This document shows, one piece after another, positions 7,984 through 15,739 of a stretch of 57,146 nt of DNA (position 1 is its first letter; each line of letters opens with the position of its first letter). Under the pieces are notes generated by a model. It made no database searches and had not been told where the DNA came from. It was given only the letters and a program-made list of their open reading frames with translations. Position numbers and translations under genes: made by a program. Source of the DNA: an uncultured Lachnoclostridium sp. (lineage in GTDB: Bacteria > Bacillota > Clostridia > Lachnospirales > Lachnospiraceae); the NCBI GenBank assembly GCA_930986645.1, contig CAKNJS010000011.1, positions 1 through 57,146 on the forward strand, in the 5' to 3' direction.

Positions 7984-8345
7984 AGCATCTTAAAGAGTCA
8001 AGCAGAGGATGTGTCTTATGGATATGAGTTTCAGATAAATTATGACGATACAAAAAAGCCTATATTTCGTTCAGACAGATATCAGTTTACGGTGGTGATG
8101 TCAAATCTGAATTATGATGTCCCTCAGAATGTCCCCCGGATGTCCCTCAGAATGTCCCCCAGGATAATATGGAGGATCAGATTATTGGCTTAATTCAAAA
8201 AAACAACAAGATGAGCACAGAAAAGATGGCTATGATTTTAGGCGTGAGTTCTAAGACGGTAAAACGCCGTATAAAACAAATGGATCACGTAAATTATATT
8301 GGACGGGGATCAAATGGCCATTGGGAGATTTCAGAGGAGAAGTGA
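7984..8345 (+). pseudogene. Frameshifted C-terminal fragment of an AAA_4/RecG-like regulator
   Basis: The reading frame SILKSQAEDVSYGYEF leads into RYQFTVVMSNLNYDVPQNVP, then shifts. The remainder, in another frame, reads NVPQDNMEDQIIGLIQKNN and a winged helix MSTEKMAMILGVSSKTVKRR, ending HWEISEEK at 8345. VPQNVPQD repeats followed by a winged helix are typical of the C-termini of ATP-binding AlbA_2/AAA_4 proteins. The two repeats of GATGTCCCTCAGAATGTCCCC show that one A is missing at about 8137/8138, which explains the frameshift. No N-terminal ATPase part is present. It is a decayed cargo gene. Confidence 0.7.
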
Positions 8346-8396
8346 TAGTCCACTTTTTAGATCAACTCCAACCTCTTTTTTGTTATTCTTTATAAT

Positions 8397-8620
8397 TTGA
8401 ATTATAATGGTCCAGAAAAAGAGGTGTTAATTGATCCGGAAAAGGTGTTAATTGATCCGAAAAAAGCGTTAATTGATTTGGAAAAAATTTCAATTCATAA
8501 TGCTATTGATAAACTGAATGCGAACCAGGCAGCAAAGAAAAAGCAAATCTTTTGTTTGAGAAAATGGGATTTGATAAGATTTTTGGAAGAAAAGAGATTA
8601 TGGAAAATATCAATTTGTAA
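8397..8620 (+). pseudogene. Decayed C-terminal fragment, Fic-like winged-helix type
   Basis: One frame contains three near-repeats (EVLIDPE, KVLIDPK, KALIDLEK), then ISIHNAIDKLNANQAAKKKQ. A one-base frame change later, the sequence reads LFEKMGFDKIFGRKEIMENINL and stops at 8620. This resembles, from memory, the C-terminal region of some Fic or ATP-binding proteins (LFExMGFxKIFGRxEIM). Neither frame gives an intact protein and no RBS or N-terminal domain is seen. Assignment to Fic is tentative; that it is a broken gene is well supported by the frame switch. Confidence 0.5.
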
Positions 8621-8780
8621 GACAAAAATGAAGTGGTCGAAAAAACGTAGACAAACTGACCATTACACGGTATAGTATAGATAGTAAATCTGATCAATTG
8701 AATATTGTATATCATTCCTGCTAAGGCGGGCATGGTAGCCGATCCTTTAGGAAGCCGTTGACAGTAAGCCGAACACCTTT

Positions 8781-8809
8781 TATTAGCCGCAGCCAATATC
8801 CGGCTAATA
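8781..8809. repeat. 9-bp inverted repeat near the attachment site
   Basis: TATTAGCCG (8781-8789) and CGGCTAATA (8801-8809) form perfect arms around an 11-nt spacer. It lies in a 320-bp non-coding stretch (8621-8940) just inside the element end, where integrase arm sites or excisionase sites are expected. That role is inferred; nothing else was recognised in the stretch. Confidence 0.4.
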
Positions 8810-8940
8810 TCTACCGGTTGTTCTGGGTTTACAGTGGCTGACAGCAATTGACCAGAAACGATTTGAACTGTAGTAAAAGACCTTTTATTGCGAGCCTTGC
8901 GTGAACTGAACATGACTTGGATTGACAGTGGTCAGGAGAC

Positions 8941-8982
8941 CTCCTAAGCGAGGGGTCAGAGGTTCAAATCCTCCCGGAGACG
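8941..8982 (+). other. Displaced 3' half of tRNA-Arg(CCU): element attachment site
   Basis: The sequence starting CTCCTAAGCGAG contains the CCT anticodon, the 3' anticodon stem, the variable loop, a T-arm (GAGG-TTCAAAT-CCTC) and the acceptor 3' strand CGGAGAC plus discriminator G. The matching 5' acceptor strand GTCTCCG and D-arm are absent upstream, so it cannot be a functional tRNA. A partial tRNA 3' end beside a tyrosine-integrase element is the hallmark of an att site. The element therefore ends here, and the intact tRNA-Arg should be at the other end, left of the window. Confidence 0.75.
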
Positions 8983-8986
8983 GCAG

Positions 8987-9037
8987 ATATAAGCGGGAAT
9001 TATTAGCTGGAAAAGCTGAATAATTACCCGCTTATAT
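8987..9037 (+). terminator. Strong hairpin after the tRNA remnant
   Basis: ATATAAGCGGG-AATTATT pairs with AATAATT-ACCCGCTTATAT (one bulged base) around an AGCTGGAAAAGCT inner hairpin. It is placed 4 nt after the tRNA end, so it is probably the native terminator of the disrupted tRNA-Arg gene. There is no long U-run. Confidence 0.55.
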
Positions 9038-9277
9038 TCATTCTGGCAGAAGAAATTCCTTTCTTAGGGATGTGCTGAACAGGTTTTGTTATATGGAGCG
9101 AAAAGACTGTTGATTTGAAAAGATTATTAGTGGATATGAACTTCATCGGGATATCCCCCATGATGTCCGATAAATTACGTATTTTATGCTAATGAAAAAT
9201 AGTGAAAAAATAGTGTAATTTTAATGAAAAAACCATTTGTCATGCGGTATAATATTCCTAAAAAGCGGGGTGGTATA

Positions 9278-9478
9278 GTGATAAGGGTAACTCTCACAAA
9301 TGAGATATTAAAACGGATATCAGAGATCGATGAGAACCGCTTTTCTCTCAGTACGATCGAGCTTCCTGCTGTCACAAAAAACAGGCTCAGGAAAAACTCT
9401 AAGAAAAAAAGTTCTTATGCTTCAAATAAAATAGAAGGAAATATTACACTTGAGAGACTCTTCGGAGTCTTTTTTTAA
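9278..9478 (+). pseudogene. N-terminal fragment of a Fic-like protein
   Basis: The reading frame begins VTLTNEILKRISEIDENRF and continues TIELPAVTKNRLRKNSKK to SSYASNKIEGN, which closely resembles the N-terminal helices and the S/NxIEGN inhibitory-type motif of Fic family proteins. It then runs into a terminator hairpin and stops, so the Fic core (HPFxxGNGR) is missing. It lies on the chromosomal side of the attachment site. It is a gene remnant; its start (GTG 9278) is uncertain. Confidence 0.5.
9453..9477 (+). terminator. Rho-independent terminator before the dlt-like operon
   Basis: AGACTC-TTCG-GAGTCT followed directly by seven T residues. It shields the downstream dlt-like operon from upstream transcription. 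Confidence 0.75.
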
Positions 9479-9579
9479 TTTCTATACATTGTTATTTAAA
9501 AATACCTTAAGAATCTTTACAAGACATATTAAAAAACATCAATCATAATGAATCCATCTAAAAAACAAGAGGTGACAAT

Positions 9580-11133
9580 ATGATAAAACCAGATCAGTGC
9601 AGACAGAAAACAAACATTCTTGACTATCTGGAGCAGACAGCAGAGTGTTACAGATACAGTACAGCGGTTACAGGCGTTGACGGCGAGTTCACATGGTATG
9701 AGTTTACCGCGATGGCGAGAAAGATCGGCAGCGGTATCAGCCGGAGAGTATCTCCGGGCAGTCCGGTTCCCGTGATGATGGAGAAGAGCCCGCTCATGCT
9801 TGCAGCTATGCTCGGGGCGGTATATGCAGGCTGCTTTTATGTTCCGGTGAATCCGGACAACCCTCCGGAAAGGCTGAAGAAGATTTTCCGGACGCTGCAG
9901 CCGGAGATCATTATAGCGGACCGTAATATACAGGAATTCCTTACGACGGAAAGTATCTGTGCCGGATCCGATAAAAAAGAGTGCAGCATAATTTCAGCGG
10001 AAGAGCTCGTGAAGGAGGACGTGGATCCGGAGCGCCTTGCAGCAATCAGGAATGCATCGAGAGAGACAGATATCCTGTATGGTATTTTTACATCAGGCTC
10101 TACCGGGACGCCGAAGGCGGTCGTGGTAAGCCACGGGGCAGTTATCCGTTTTATCGGGCATTTTACGAAGATATTCGGCATAAGCCATGAAGACGTGATC
10201 GGCAATCAGGCGCCCTTTGACTTTGATGTATCGGTAAAGGATATCTATTCATCTCTGATGACAGGCGCGGGGCTTGTGCTGATACCGAAAGAATATTTCT
10301 CTACGCCGCCGAGGCTTCTGGACTTCCTGTGTGAGAAAAATGTTACGACGCTGACGTGGGCGGTATCGGCACTGACACTTGTCTCATCTCTGAAAGGATT
10401 GAGATACCGTATTCCGGAGAAGGTGAATAAGATCATGTTCAGCGGTGAGGCAATGCCGCCCAAGCAGCTGCGGATCTGGCAGGAAGCTCTGCCGGACGCC
10501 CGGTTTGTCAACTTGTACGGCCCCACGGAGATTACGTGCAACTGTACATATTATCCGGTTGTCCGAATGTACGAGGACGGGGAGAAAATACCGGCGGGAA
10601 ACGCATTCCCGGGCAGGACAGTATTCCTTCTTGATGAGGATGATATTGAGATCGCTGAGCCGGGCAGACAAGGTGAGATCTGCGTGGCGGGAGAATCTCT
10701 TGCGCAGGGATATTATCGGAACGAGGAACAGACGAAGAAGCAGTTTGTCATGTATCCGGTTGGCGGCGGTGAACCTCAGAGAATATACAGGACCGGGGAT
10801 ATGGGATATTACGATGAAAAAGGCAGGATCATATTTGCCGGGAGAAAGGATTTCCAGATCAAGCACATGGGACACCGGATCGAATTGGAGGAGATTGAGA
10901 GCGCCATGAACGCTGTAGAAAATGTACAGCGAAGCTGCTGTGTATTTCAGGAGGAGAAGAACCGGATCGCAGGCTTTTATATGGGAGAGGCGGATCCGTC
11001 GGAGGTTCGAAGGAAGCTGAAAGAAAAACTGCCTGTGTATATGGTTCCGCCAAAGCTGATACGGATGCAGGTTATACCGTTGAATAAAAACGGAAAGACG
11101 GACAGGGCATATCTGAAGAGATGGAAAGAGTAA
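9580..11133 (+). CDS. DltA-like amino acid adenylation enzyme
   Basis: Stand-alone adenylation domain (517 residues) that should activate an amino acid with ATP and load it on the carrier protein encoded two genes downstream. Motifs in order are FTSGSTGTPKAV (P-loop, near 168), FDFDVSVKDIY (with the Asp expected to hold the alpha-amino group), MFSGEAMP, NLYGPTEITC, YRTGDMG, GRKDFQIKHMGHRIELEEIE, and the catalytic Lys in NKNGKTDR near the C-terminus. In Bacillus DltA the third motif reads MFCGE, and that Cys is reported to favour D-alanine; here it is Ser. RBS AAGAGGTGA precedes ATG 9580. It is the first gene of a five-gene operon. The substrate is not determinable from sequence alone. Confidence 0.9.
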   Translation: MIKPDQCRQKTNILDYLEQTAECYRYSTAVTGVDGEFTWYEFTAMARKIGSGISRRVSPGSPVPVMMEKSPLMLAAMLGAVYAGCFYVPVNPDNPPERLKKIFRTLQPEIIIADRNIQEFLTTESICAGSDKKECSIISAEELVKEDVDPERLAAIRNASRETDILYGIFTSGSTGTPKAVVVSHGAVIRFIGHFTKIFGISHEDVIGNQAPFDFDVSVKDIYSSLMTGAGLVLIPKEYFSTPPRLLDFLCEKNVTTLTWAVSALTLVSSLKGLRYRIPEKVNKIMFSGEAMPPKQLRIWQEALPDARFVNLYGPTEITCNCTYYPVVRMYEDGEKIPAGNAFPGRTVFLLDEDDIEIAEPGRQGEICVAGESLAQGYYRNEEQTKKQFVMYPVGGGEPQRIYRTGDMGYYDEKGRIIFAGRKDFQIKHMGHRIELEEIESAMNAVENVQRSCCVFQEEKNRIAGFYMGEADPSEVRRKLKEKLPVYMVPPKLIRMQVIPLNKNGKTDRAYLKRWKE

Positions 11134-11169
11134 AAATGAATTGTTCATACAGATGAAAAGGAGAAATTT

Positions 11170-12384
11170 ATGCAGAGAGAACAACTGGAATACGCGGTGG
11201 CACGTTACGGAACCCCGCTCTATATATTTGATCTGGATATGCTGAAGAGACAGGCGGACAGACTGAAAGAGGCACTCGGGGAAGCGGCAGGGCTGTGCTA
11301 TGCCATGAAGGCAAATCCGTTCCTGACAAAAGAAATGGCCGGGCAGACGGATCGGATCGAAGTATGCTCAATGGGAGAGTTTGAGATATGCAGGCGGCTG
11401 GAAATTCCGCCGGAGAAGCTCTTCATATCAGGAGTGATCAAGAAAAAAGAAGATATATACAATATACTGAATACATATGGAGATAAATGCAGATATACAG
11501 TGGAGTCTGTAAAACAGCTTCATTATTTCCTTGAGTGGAGCGACGCCCATATGAAGATGCTCAGGCTTTACCCGAGGCTGACCAACGGCAGTCAATTCGG
11601 TATGGACGAGGATACCATGCGCAGTGTGTTCGGAATAGTAAATATGAGTCCGTATCTGGAAATTGAGGGCATTCATTATTTCTCGGGAACGCAGAAACGT
11701 CATCTGAGACAGTTCCGGCAGGAGCTTGAGATGCTGGACAGGCTCCTTCTGAAAATGAGAGATGAGTGGAAAGTGCGGATCACGCATCTGGAATACGGTC
11801 CGGGTACCGCGGTGCCGTATTTCCGTGGAAAAGAAGCTCAGACATACACAGATGAAGGACTGGAGGCCTTAAGAGAAGCAATCCGGTCCATGCAGTGGAA
11901 AGGCAATGTGACAATAGAGCTGGGAAGGGCATTTGCGGCGGAATGCGGATATTATCTCACAGAGATCAAAGATGTGAAGAAAAACGGAGACACGCATTAC
12001 TGTATCGTGGACGGCGGTAATCATCATCTCAATTATGACGGACAGATCAAAGGCATGTATCAGCCGGGGATACAGCTCATACCGGGAGAGCAGACAGGAC
12101 AGAAGAAGCCATGGACCATATGCGGAACGCTTTGTACGATGAACGATGTGCTCTGCAGCAATGCAGAACTGTCAAATGTCCGGACAGGAAAAGTGCTTGT
12201 ATTTGAGCGTACCGGCGCATATTCTGCGATGGAAGGAATGGCTCTTTTCCTGAGCCATGCACTGCCTGCTGTCGTGTCATACAGTAAGAATGCGGGATGG
12301 ACTGTGCTGAGGGAGCATCAGCCTACTTATCAGTGGAATATGCCGGATGACGACCTTAATAAACAGATATATAAAGTAATTTAA
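11170..12384 (+). CDS. Fold-type III PLP-dependent decarboxylase (LysA/BtrK-like)
   Basis: A 404-residue alanine-racemase-fold PLP enzyme of the diaminopimelate/ornithine decarboxylase group. The PLP lysine lies in CYAMKANP (near residue 40). Other family features are EVCSMGEFEI, QFGMDEDT, GIHYFSGTQ, EYGPGTAVPYF, ELGRAFAAECGYYL, VDGGNHHLNYDG, and GTLCTMNDVL, where the Cys matches the conserved catalytic Cys of decarboxylases (CESGD in LysA). ERTGAYSAMEG is the PLP-phosphate/second-subunit Tyr region. The Cys motif argues for decarboxylase, not racemase. It sits between the adenylation enzyme and the carrier. From memory, BtrK of butirosin biosynthesis, which decarboxylates an ACP-bound glutamyl group, has a similar look. 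Confidence 0.85.
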   Translation: MQREQLEYAVARYGTPLYIFDLDMLKRQADRLKEALGEAAGLCYAMKANPFLTKEMAGQTDRIEVCSMGEFEICRRLEIPPEKLFISGVIKKKEDIYNILNTYGDKCRYTVESVKQLHYFLEWSDAHMKMLRLYPRLTNGSQFGMDEDTMRSVFGIVNMSPYLEIEGIHYFSGTQKRHLRQFRQELEMLDRLLLKMRDEWKVRITHLEYGPGTAVPYFRGKEAQTYTDEGLEALREAIRSMQWKGNVTIELGRAFAAECGYYLTEIKDVKKNGDTHYCIVDGGNHHLNYDGQIKGMYQPGIQLIPGEQTGQKKPWTICGTLCTMNDVLCSNAELSNVRTGKVLVFERTGAYSAMEGMALFLSHALPAVVSYSKNAGWTVLREHQPTYQWNMPDDDLNKQIYKVI

Positions 12385-12421
12385 GTTTACTTACAGAATC
12401 AAGAGAAGGAGAAATATTACA

Positions 12422-12649
12422 ATGGAAAAATTAATGGAAATCTTAATGGAAATCGACGACAGCATTGACTATGAAAACGAGAAAGCCCTGATCGATGACA
12501 GGCTTCTGGATTCTTTCGGTGTGATCACACTCGTATCCGAACTGGAGGACGCGTTTGACATTGACATTGAAGCATCTGAGATGACGCCGGATAATTTTAA
12601 TTCCGCAGAATCAATCTATAACATGGTGAAAAGACTTCAGGAGAACTAG
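12422..12649 (+). CDS. Acyl/peptidyl carrier protein (DltC-like)
   Basis: A 75-residue four-helix carrier protein. The phosphopantetheine attachment serine lies in LLDSFGVITLVSELEDAF (near residue 36; DSxG motif, here DSFG). Its acidic composition and helix pattern match DltC and type II carriers. RBS AGAAGGAG precedes ATG 12422. The MBOAT start follows its stop after only 3 nt. It presumably carries the aminoacyl (or amine-acyl) group from the adenylation enzyme to the membrane acyltransferase. Confidence 0.92.
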   Translation: MEKLMEILMEIDDSIDYENEKALIDDRLLDSFGVITLVSELEDAFDIDIEASEMTPDNFNSAESIYNMVKRLQEN

Positions 12650-12652
12650 CAT

Positions 12653-14239
12653 ATGGCATATCAATCATTGGTATACGGGTTTGTATTTCTTCCACTGTGT
12701 CTGATAGTATACCAGATCGCGCCGCAGAAATGGCGCAGGAGAGTGCTGCTTGTGTTCAGCTATCTGTTTTTCTGGCTTCTCAGCGGAAAACTGATCGTAT
12801 ATCTGCTCGGGACAACTGTGTTCGTACACTGTATCGGTATCTGGCTGGAGTGGCTCAGATCAGAACAGAAGACAGAGCTCGCATCTGCGGAAAGATGCGA
12901 AAAGAAGAGGATAAAGGGAATATATCAAAAGAAATCCAGAAGGGTGCTGGCATTCGGCGTACTTCTGCTCCTCGGAACTCTTGCATATCTGAAATATTAT
13001 AATTTCTTTGTGGGCAATCTGACCGGAATCTTCGGGAGCGCGCTGCCGTTTACTCTGGAAGAGAAAAAGATCCTCATGCCGGTGGGAATCTCGTTTTACA
13101 CGCTGCAGGCTGTCGGCTATCTGGCAGACGTGTACTGGGGAAAGATCCGTGCAGAGGAAAAACTGGAGAATACGGCGCTGTTCCTCGCATTTTTCCCTCA
13201 GATCATGGAGGGGCCGATCTGCCGCTATTCGGATACAGCAGGTACACTTTACAGCGGAAAACCTCTGGAGATCGACAATCTGACAGACGGATATATCCGG
13301 ATATTCTGGGGATTGTTTAAGAAAAAGGTGATCGCGGACAGGCTTGCTATCGGCGTGGATGCAATATTCGGGAACTATACGTCATACAGCGGGGCTATGA
13401 CGGTATTTGCCGCTGTGGCATATACCGTGCAGCTCTATATGGAATTTTCGGGATGCATGGATATTATTATCGGAAGCGGACAGCTCTTCGGAGTAAAACT
13501 TCCGGAAAACTTCCGGCAGCCGTTTGCGGCTCAGAGTGCAGCGGAGTTCTGGAGAAGATGGCATATTACGCTGGGCACATGGTTTAAGACATACATTTTC
13601 TATCCGGTTTCTATGTCCGGGCCGGTGAAAAAGTGGAATCAGTACGGAAGGAAACATTTTGGAAAATATATTACTATGCTCGGGACGTCCGCTATGGCCC
13701 TTTTTCCTGTATGGCTGTGCAACGGACTGTGGCACGGAGCGAGATGGAGTTATATCTTCTACGGGATGTATTATTTCACACTGATCCTTTTTGGAATTGC
13801 GGTGGAGCCCCTGCGTGACCGGGTACTGGAGCTTTTGCACATCGGCGAAAAGTCCGCGGGGCTTAAGTTCGTGAGAATCGCAAAGACATGGCTTATCATA
13901 TTTACCGGTGAACTCTTCTTCCGGGCGGACGGACTGCGTGCGGGAATCTATATGTTCCGCAGTATATTCCGGAATTTTGACCTTAACAGTCTTTTTGACG
14001 GAAGATTGCTGGAACTCGGGATGAGCAGGGCAGATCTGACCGCCATTGTAGTCGGATGCGTTGTAGTGGCTGTTGTGGGGGCTGTGAAGGAGCGAGGCGT
14101 CCATGTGAGAGAAGCTCTGGGAAGAAGGCCGGCTTTTATCCGGTGGAGCATTTACTATGCCCTTCTGCTGGCGGTGATCGTGATCGCCGCGTACGGAGAC
14201 GGATATCAGGCGGTGGACATGATATATGCCGGATTTTAG
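12653..14239 (+). CDS. MBOAT-family O-acyltransferase (DltB-like)
   Basis: A polytopic membrane protein (528 residues) of the MBOAT family. Signatures are FFPQIMEGPI, FWRRWHITLGTWFKTYIF (near 295-315) and LWHGARWSYIFYGMYYF (near 360), where the His is the catalytic position known in DltB. In DltB the enzyme takes the acyl group from the carrier in the cytoplasm and passes it across the membrane. A cytoplasmic basic stretch (about 80-100, KKRIKGIYQKKSRR) follows the second membrane segment. The RBS (AGGAG) is inside the end of the carrier gene, so the two are coupled. Confidence 0.93.
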   Translation: MAYQSLVYGFVFLPLCLIVYQIAPQKWRRRVLLVFSYLFFWLLSGKLIVYLLGTTVFVHCIGIWLEWLRSEQKTELASAERCEKKRIKGIYQKKSRRVLAFGVLLLLGTLAYLKYYNFFVGNLTGIFGSALPFTLEEKKILMPVGISFYTLQAVGYLADVYWGKIRAEEKLENTALFLAFFPQIMEGPICRYSDTAGTLYSGKPLEIDNLTDGYIRIFWGLFKKKVIADRLAIGVDAIFGNYTSYSGAMTVFAAVAYTVQLYMEFSGCMDIIIGSGQLFGVKLPENFRQPFAAQSAAEFWRRWHITLGTWFKTYIFYPVSMSGPVKKWNQYGRKHFGKYITMLGTSAMALFPVWLCNGLWHGARWSYIFYGMYYFTLILFGIAVEPLRDRVLELLHIGEKSAGLKFVRIAKTWLIIFTGELFFRADGLRAGIYMFRSIFRNFDLNSLFDGRLLELGMSRADLTAIVVGCVVVAVVGAVKERGVHVREALGRRPAFIRWSIYYALLLAVIVIAAYGDGYQAVDMIYAGF

Positions 14240-14275
14240 CAGCGTATTGACAGAAAGATTTTAAAGGAGGCCAGT

Positions 14276-15232
14276 TTGAAGAAAATAAAAAAGATAATTC
14301 TGTTTATGCTCATATTTGTAGTGATCCTGTGGATTTGTTCTACAGGGATACAGCTTGTGGTGAGAAATGTAAATGGATCCGTAAGCGGACGAAGCCGCGT
14401 ATTTGCGTCTGTCAGCGCGGAGAAGAAAAATACGATTGATGTACTCGTAGCAGGGGACAGCGAGAGCTACACATCGGTCTCCCCGATGGATCTGTGGGAT
14501 CAGACCGGAATCGCGGCATATGACTGCGGACAGCCCGGACAGCGGATACAGGAGACCTACTATATACTTAAGACGGCTTTTAAGACACAGTCTCCCCGGC
14601 TGGTGGTCTTTGAGACGAATACAATGTTCAGGGATCCCGGCATGCTGAAGAATCTGCAGCTGTCATTGACAGAGCCGCTGGGATTCTATTTTCCGGTCTT
14701 TAAGTATCATAATGCATGGAAAGCGCTGTTTGACGGGCCGGGGGGACTGAAAACCTGCTATAAGGGATTTGAGATCCGGGATAAGACTGTGTCCTACGAG
14801 GGTGATGAAAATTATATGAAAGAGACGAGGGATAAGACAGAAATTCCGGAGGTTACGCGTATCTACATGGATAAGATCAGAAATCTGTGCAGAAAAAACG
14901 GAGCAGATCTTCTTTTATTCAGTGCACCTTCTCCCGTGAATTACAATTATAAGAAGTATAATGCTCTAAAAGAATATGCAGAAGAGGCGGATCTTCCATA
15001 TGTGGATCTGAACCTGAGATATCGGGATATCGGCATTGACTGGAGAAAAGACAGCTATGACAGAGGAGATCATCTGAATATAGAAGGAGCCAGAAAGGTG
15101 ACAGAGTTTATGGCAAAATATCTGACGGACAATTACCAGCTTCCGGACCGCAGAGAAGACAGCCGCTGGAAAGAATGGAACGAACTGGCGGAGAGCTATT
15201 TTAAAGAGCTGGAGCAATGTGTTATACTTTAA
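14276..15232 (+). CDS. Membrane-anchored SGNH/DltD-like protein
   Basis: A 318-residue protein with an N-terminal membrane anchor (about 7-28, IILFMLIFVVILWICS) and an extracytoplasmic SGNH-hydrolase-like domain. GDSESY (near residue 62) is the nucleophile block, and DRGDHLNIEG (near 265) carries the Asp and His of the triad. In dlt systems DltD hands the D-alanyl group from DltB to teichoic acid; this protein occupies the equivalent position. It starts at TTG 14276, 5 nt after a perfect AAAGGAGG. It is the last gene of the operon. SGNH proteins can also be esterases, so transfer or removal are both possible. Confidence 0.85.
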   Translation: MKKIKKIILFMLIFVVILWICSTGIQLVVRNVNGSVSGRSRVFASVSAEKKNTIDVLVAGDSESYTSVSPMDLWDQTGIAAYDCGQPGQRIQETYYILKTAFKTQSPRLVVFETNTMFRDPGMLKNLQLSLTEPLGFYFPVFKYHNAWKALFDGPGGLKTCYKGFEIRDKTVSYEGDENYMKETRDKTEIPEVTRIYMDKIRNLCRKNGADLLLFSAPSPVNYNYKKYNALKEYAEEADLPYVDLNLRYRDIGIDWRKDSYDRGDHLNIEGARKVTEFMAKYLTDNYQLPDRREDSRWKEWNELAESYFKELEQCVIL

Positions 15233-15249
15233 TAAAATGCGGAACGAAA

Positions 15250-15633
15250 AATATTGCGGAAGGATGGCGCCTGCAGATATATGAAAGAGATCCATGAGAT
15301 GGCGGTGACGGGAAAAAGTATTTCGGCGTCCATGAGTACAGAGCTGCCCATGCCGTCATGGGATGATATCCTGATCCTCGGCGCCCAGCTGGACCCAATG
15401 CCTCTTGACGAGGACGCGCCGGTCAGGACAACAACGGTGATCGGAAAGCACGCGGAGAAACCGCTGATCCTTGAGAATCCAGTGTATGTCTCCCATATGT
15501 CGGAAATCTCTACAGTGTAACTCCTGAAAATCTGCGCAATGCGGATGCCATCGAGATCAAGATCGGGCAGGGGACAAAGCCCGGAATGGGCGGACATCTG
15601 CCGGGAAATCAGTGAGTATACGGATATTGAGCA
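15250..15633 (+). pseudogene. Remnant of a glutamate-synthase-like (FMN domain) gene
   Basis: One frame reads YMKEIHEMAVTGKSI, then PSWDDILILGAQLDPMPL, VRTTTVIGK and VYVSHMS. The next piece, in another frame, reads [20 protein letters not shown] and [14 protein letters not shown] before a stop. These match the glutamate synthase/ferredoxin-dependent FMN-binding domain, but about 50 internal residues between HMS and YSVTPEN and both protein ends are missing. It is clearly non-functional. It fills most of the 500-bp gap between the dlt-like operon and the sucrose regulator. Confidence 0.8.
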
Positions 15634-15647
15634 TGCATAAAGCATCA

Positions 15648-15676
15648 TTGATTTTAAAGATGTACAAATATATAAT
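15648..15676 (+). promoter_or_regulatory. Promoter of the LacI-type sucrose regulator
   Basis: TTGATT (15648-15653), 17-nt spacer, TATAAT (15671-15676). It is followed by a leader with a hairpin (15694-15719) and the regulator start at 15740. Confidence 0.65.
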
Positions 15677-15693
15677 ATAGGCAGAAATTATTT

Positions 15694-15719
15694 ATCGTCA
15701 CCTGTTATCAGGTGGCGAT
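15694..15719 (+). other. Leader hairpin before the LacI-type regulator
   Basis: ATCGTCACCTG and CAGGTGGCGAT form an 11-bp stem (one G-T pair) with a TTAT loop. No clear U-run follows. It lies between the promoter and the RBS (CAGGAGG) of the regulator, so it may stabilise the mRNA or attenuate it. Confidence 0.5.
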
Positions 15720-15739
15720 TTCATCAGGAGGAAATTGTT

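Noticed and set aside
8900..8982. A complete tRNA-Arg gene at this place
   Set aside because: The T-arm and 3' acceptor are present but no GTCTCCG 5' acceptor strand or D-arm is found upstream at the right distance.
13382..14104. Minus-strand 240-residue reading frame inside the MBOAT gene
   Set aside because: No recognisable domain, no RBS, and fully covered by a strongly supported plus-strand gene.
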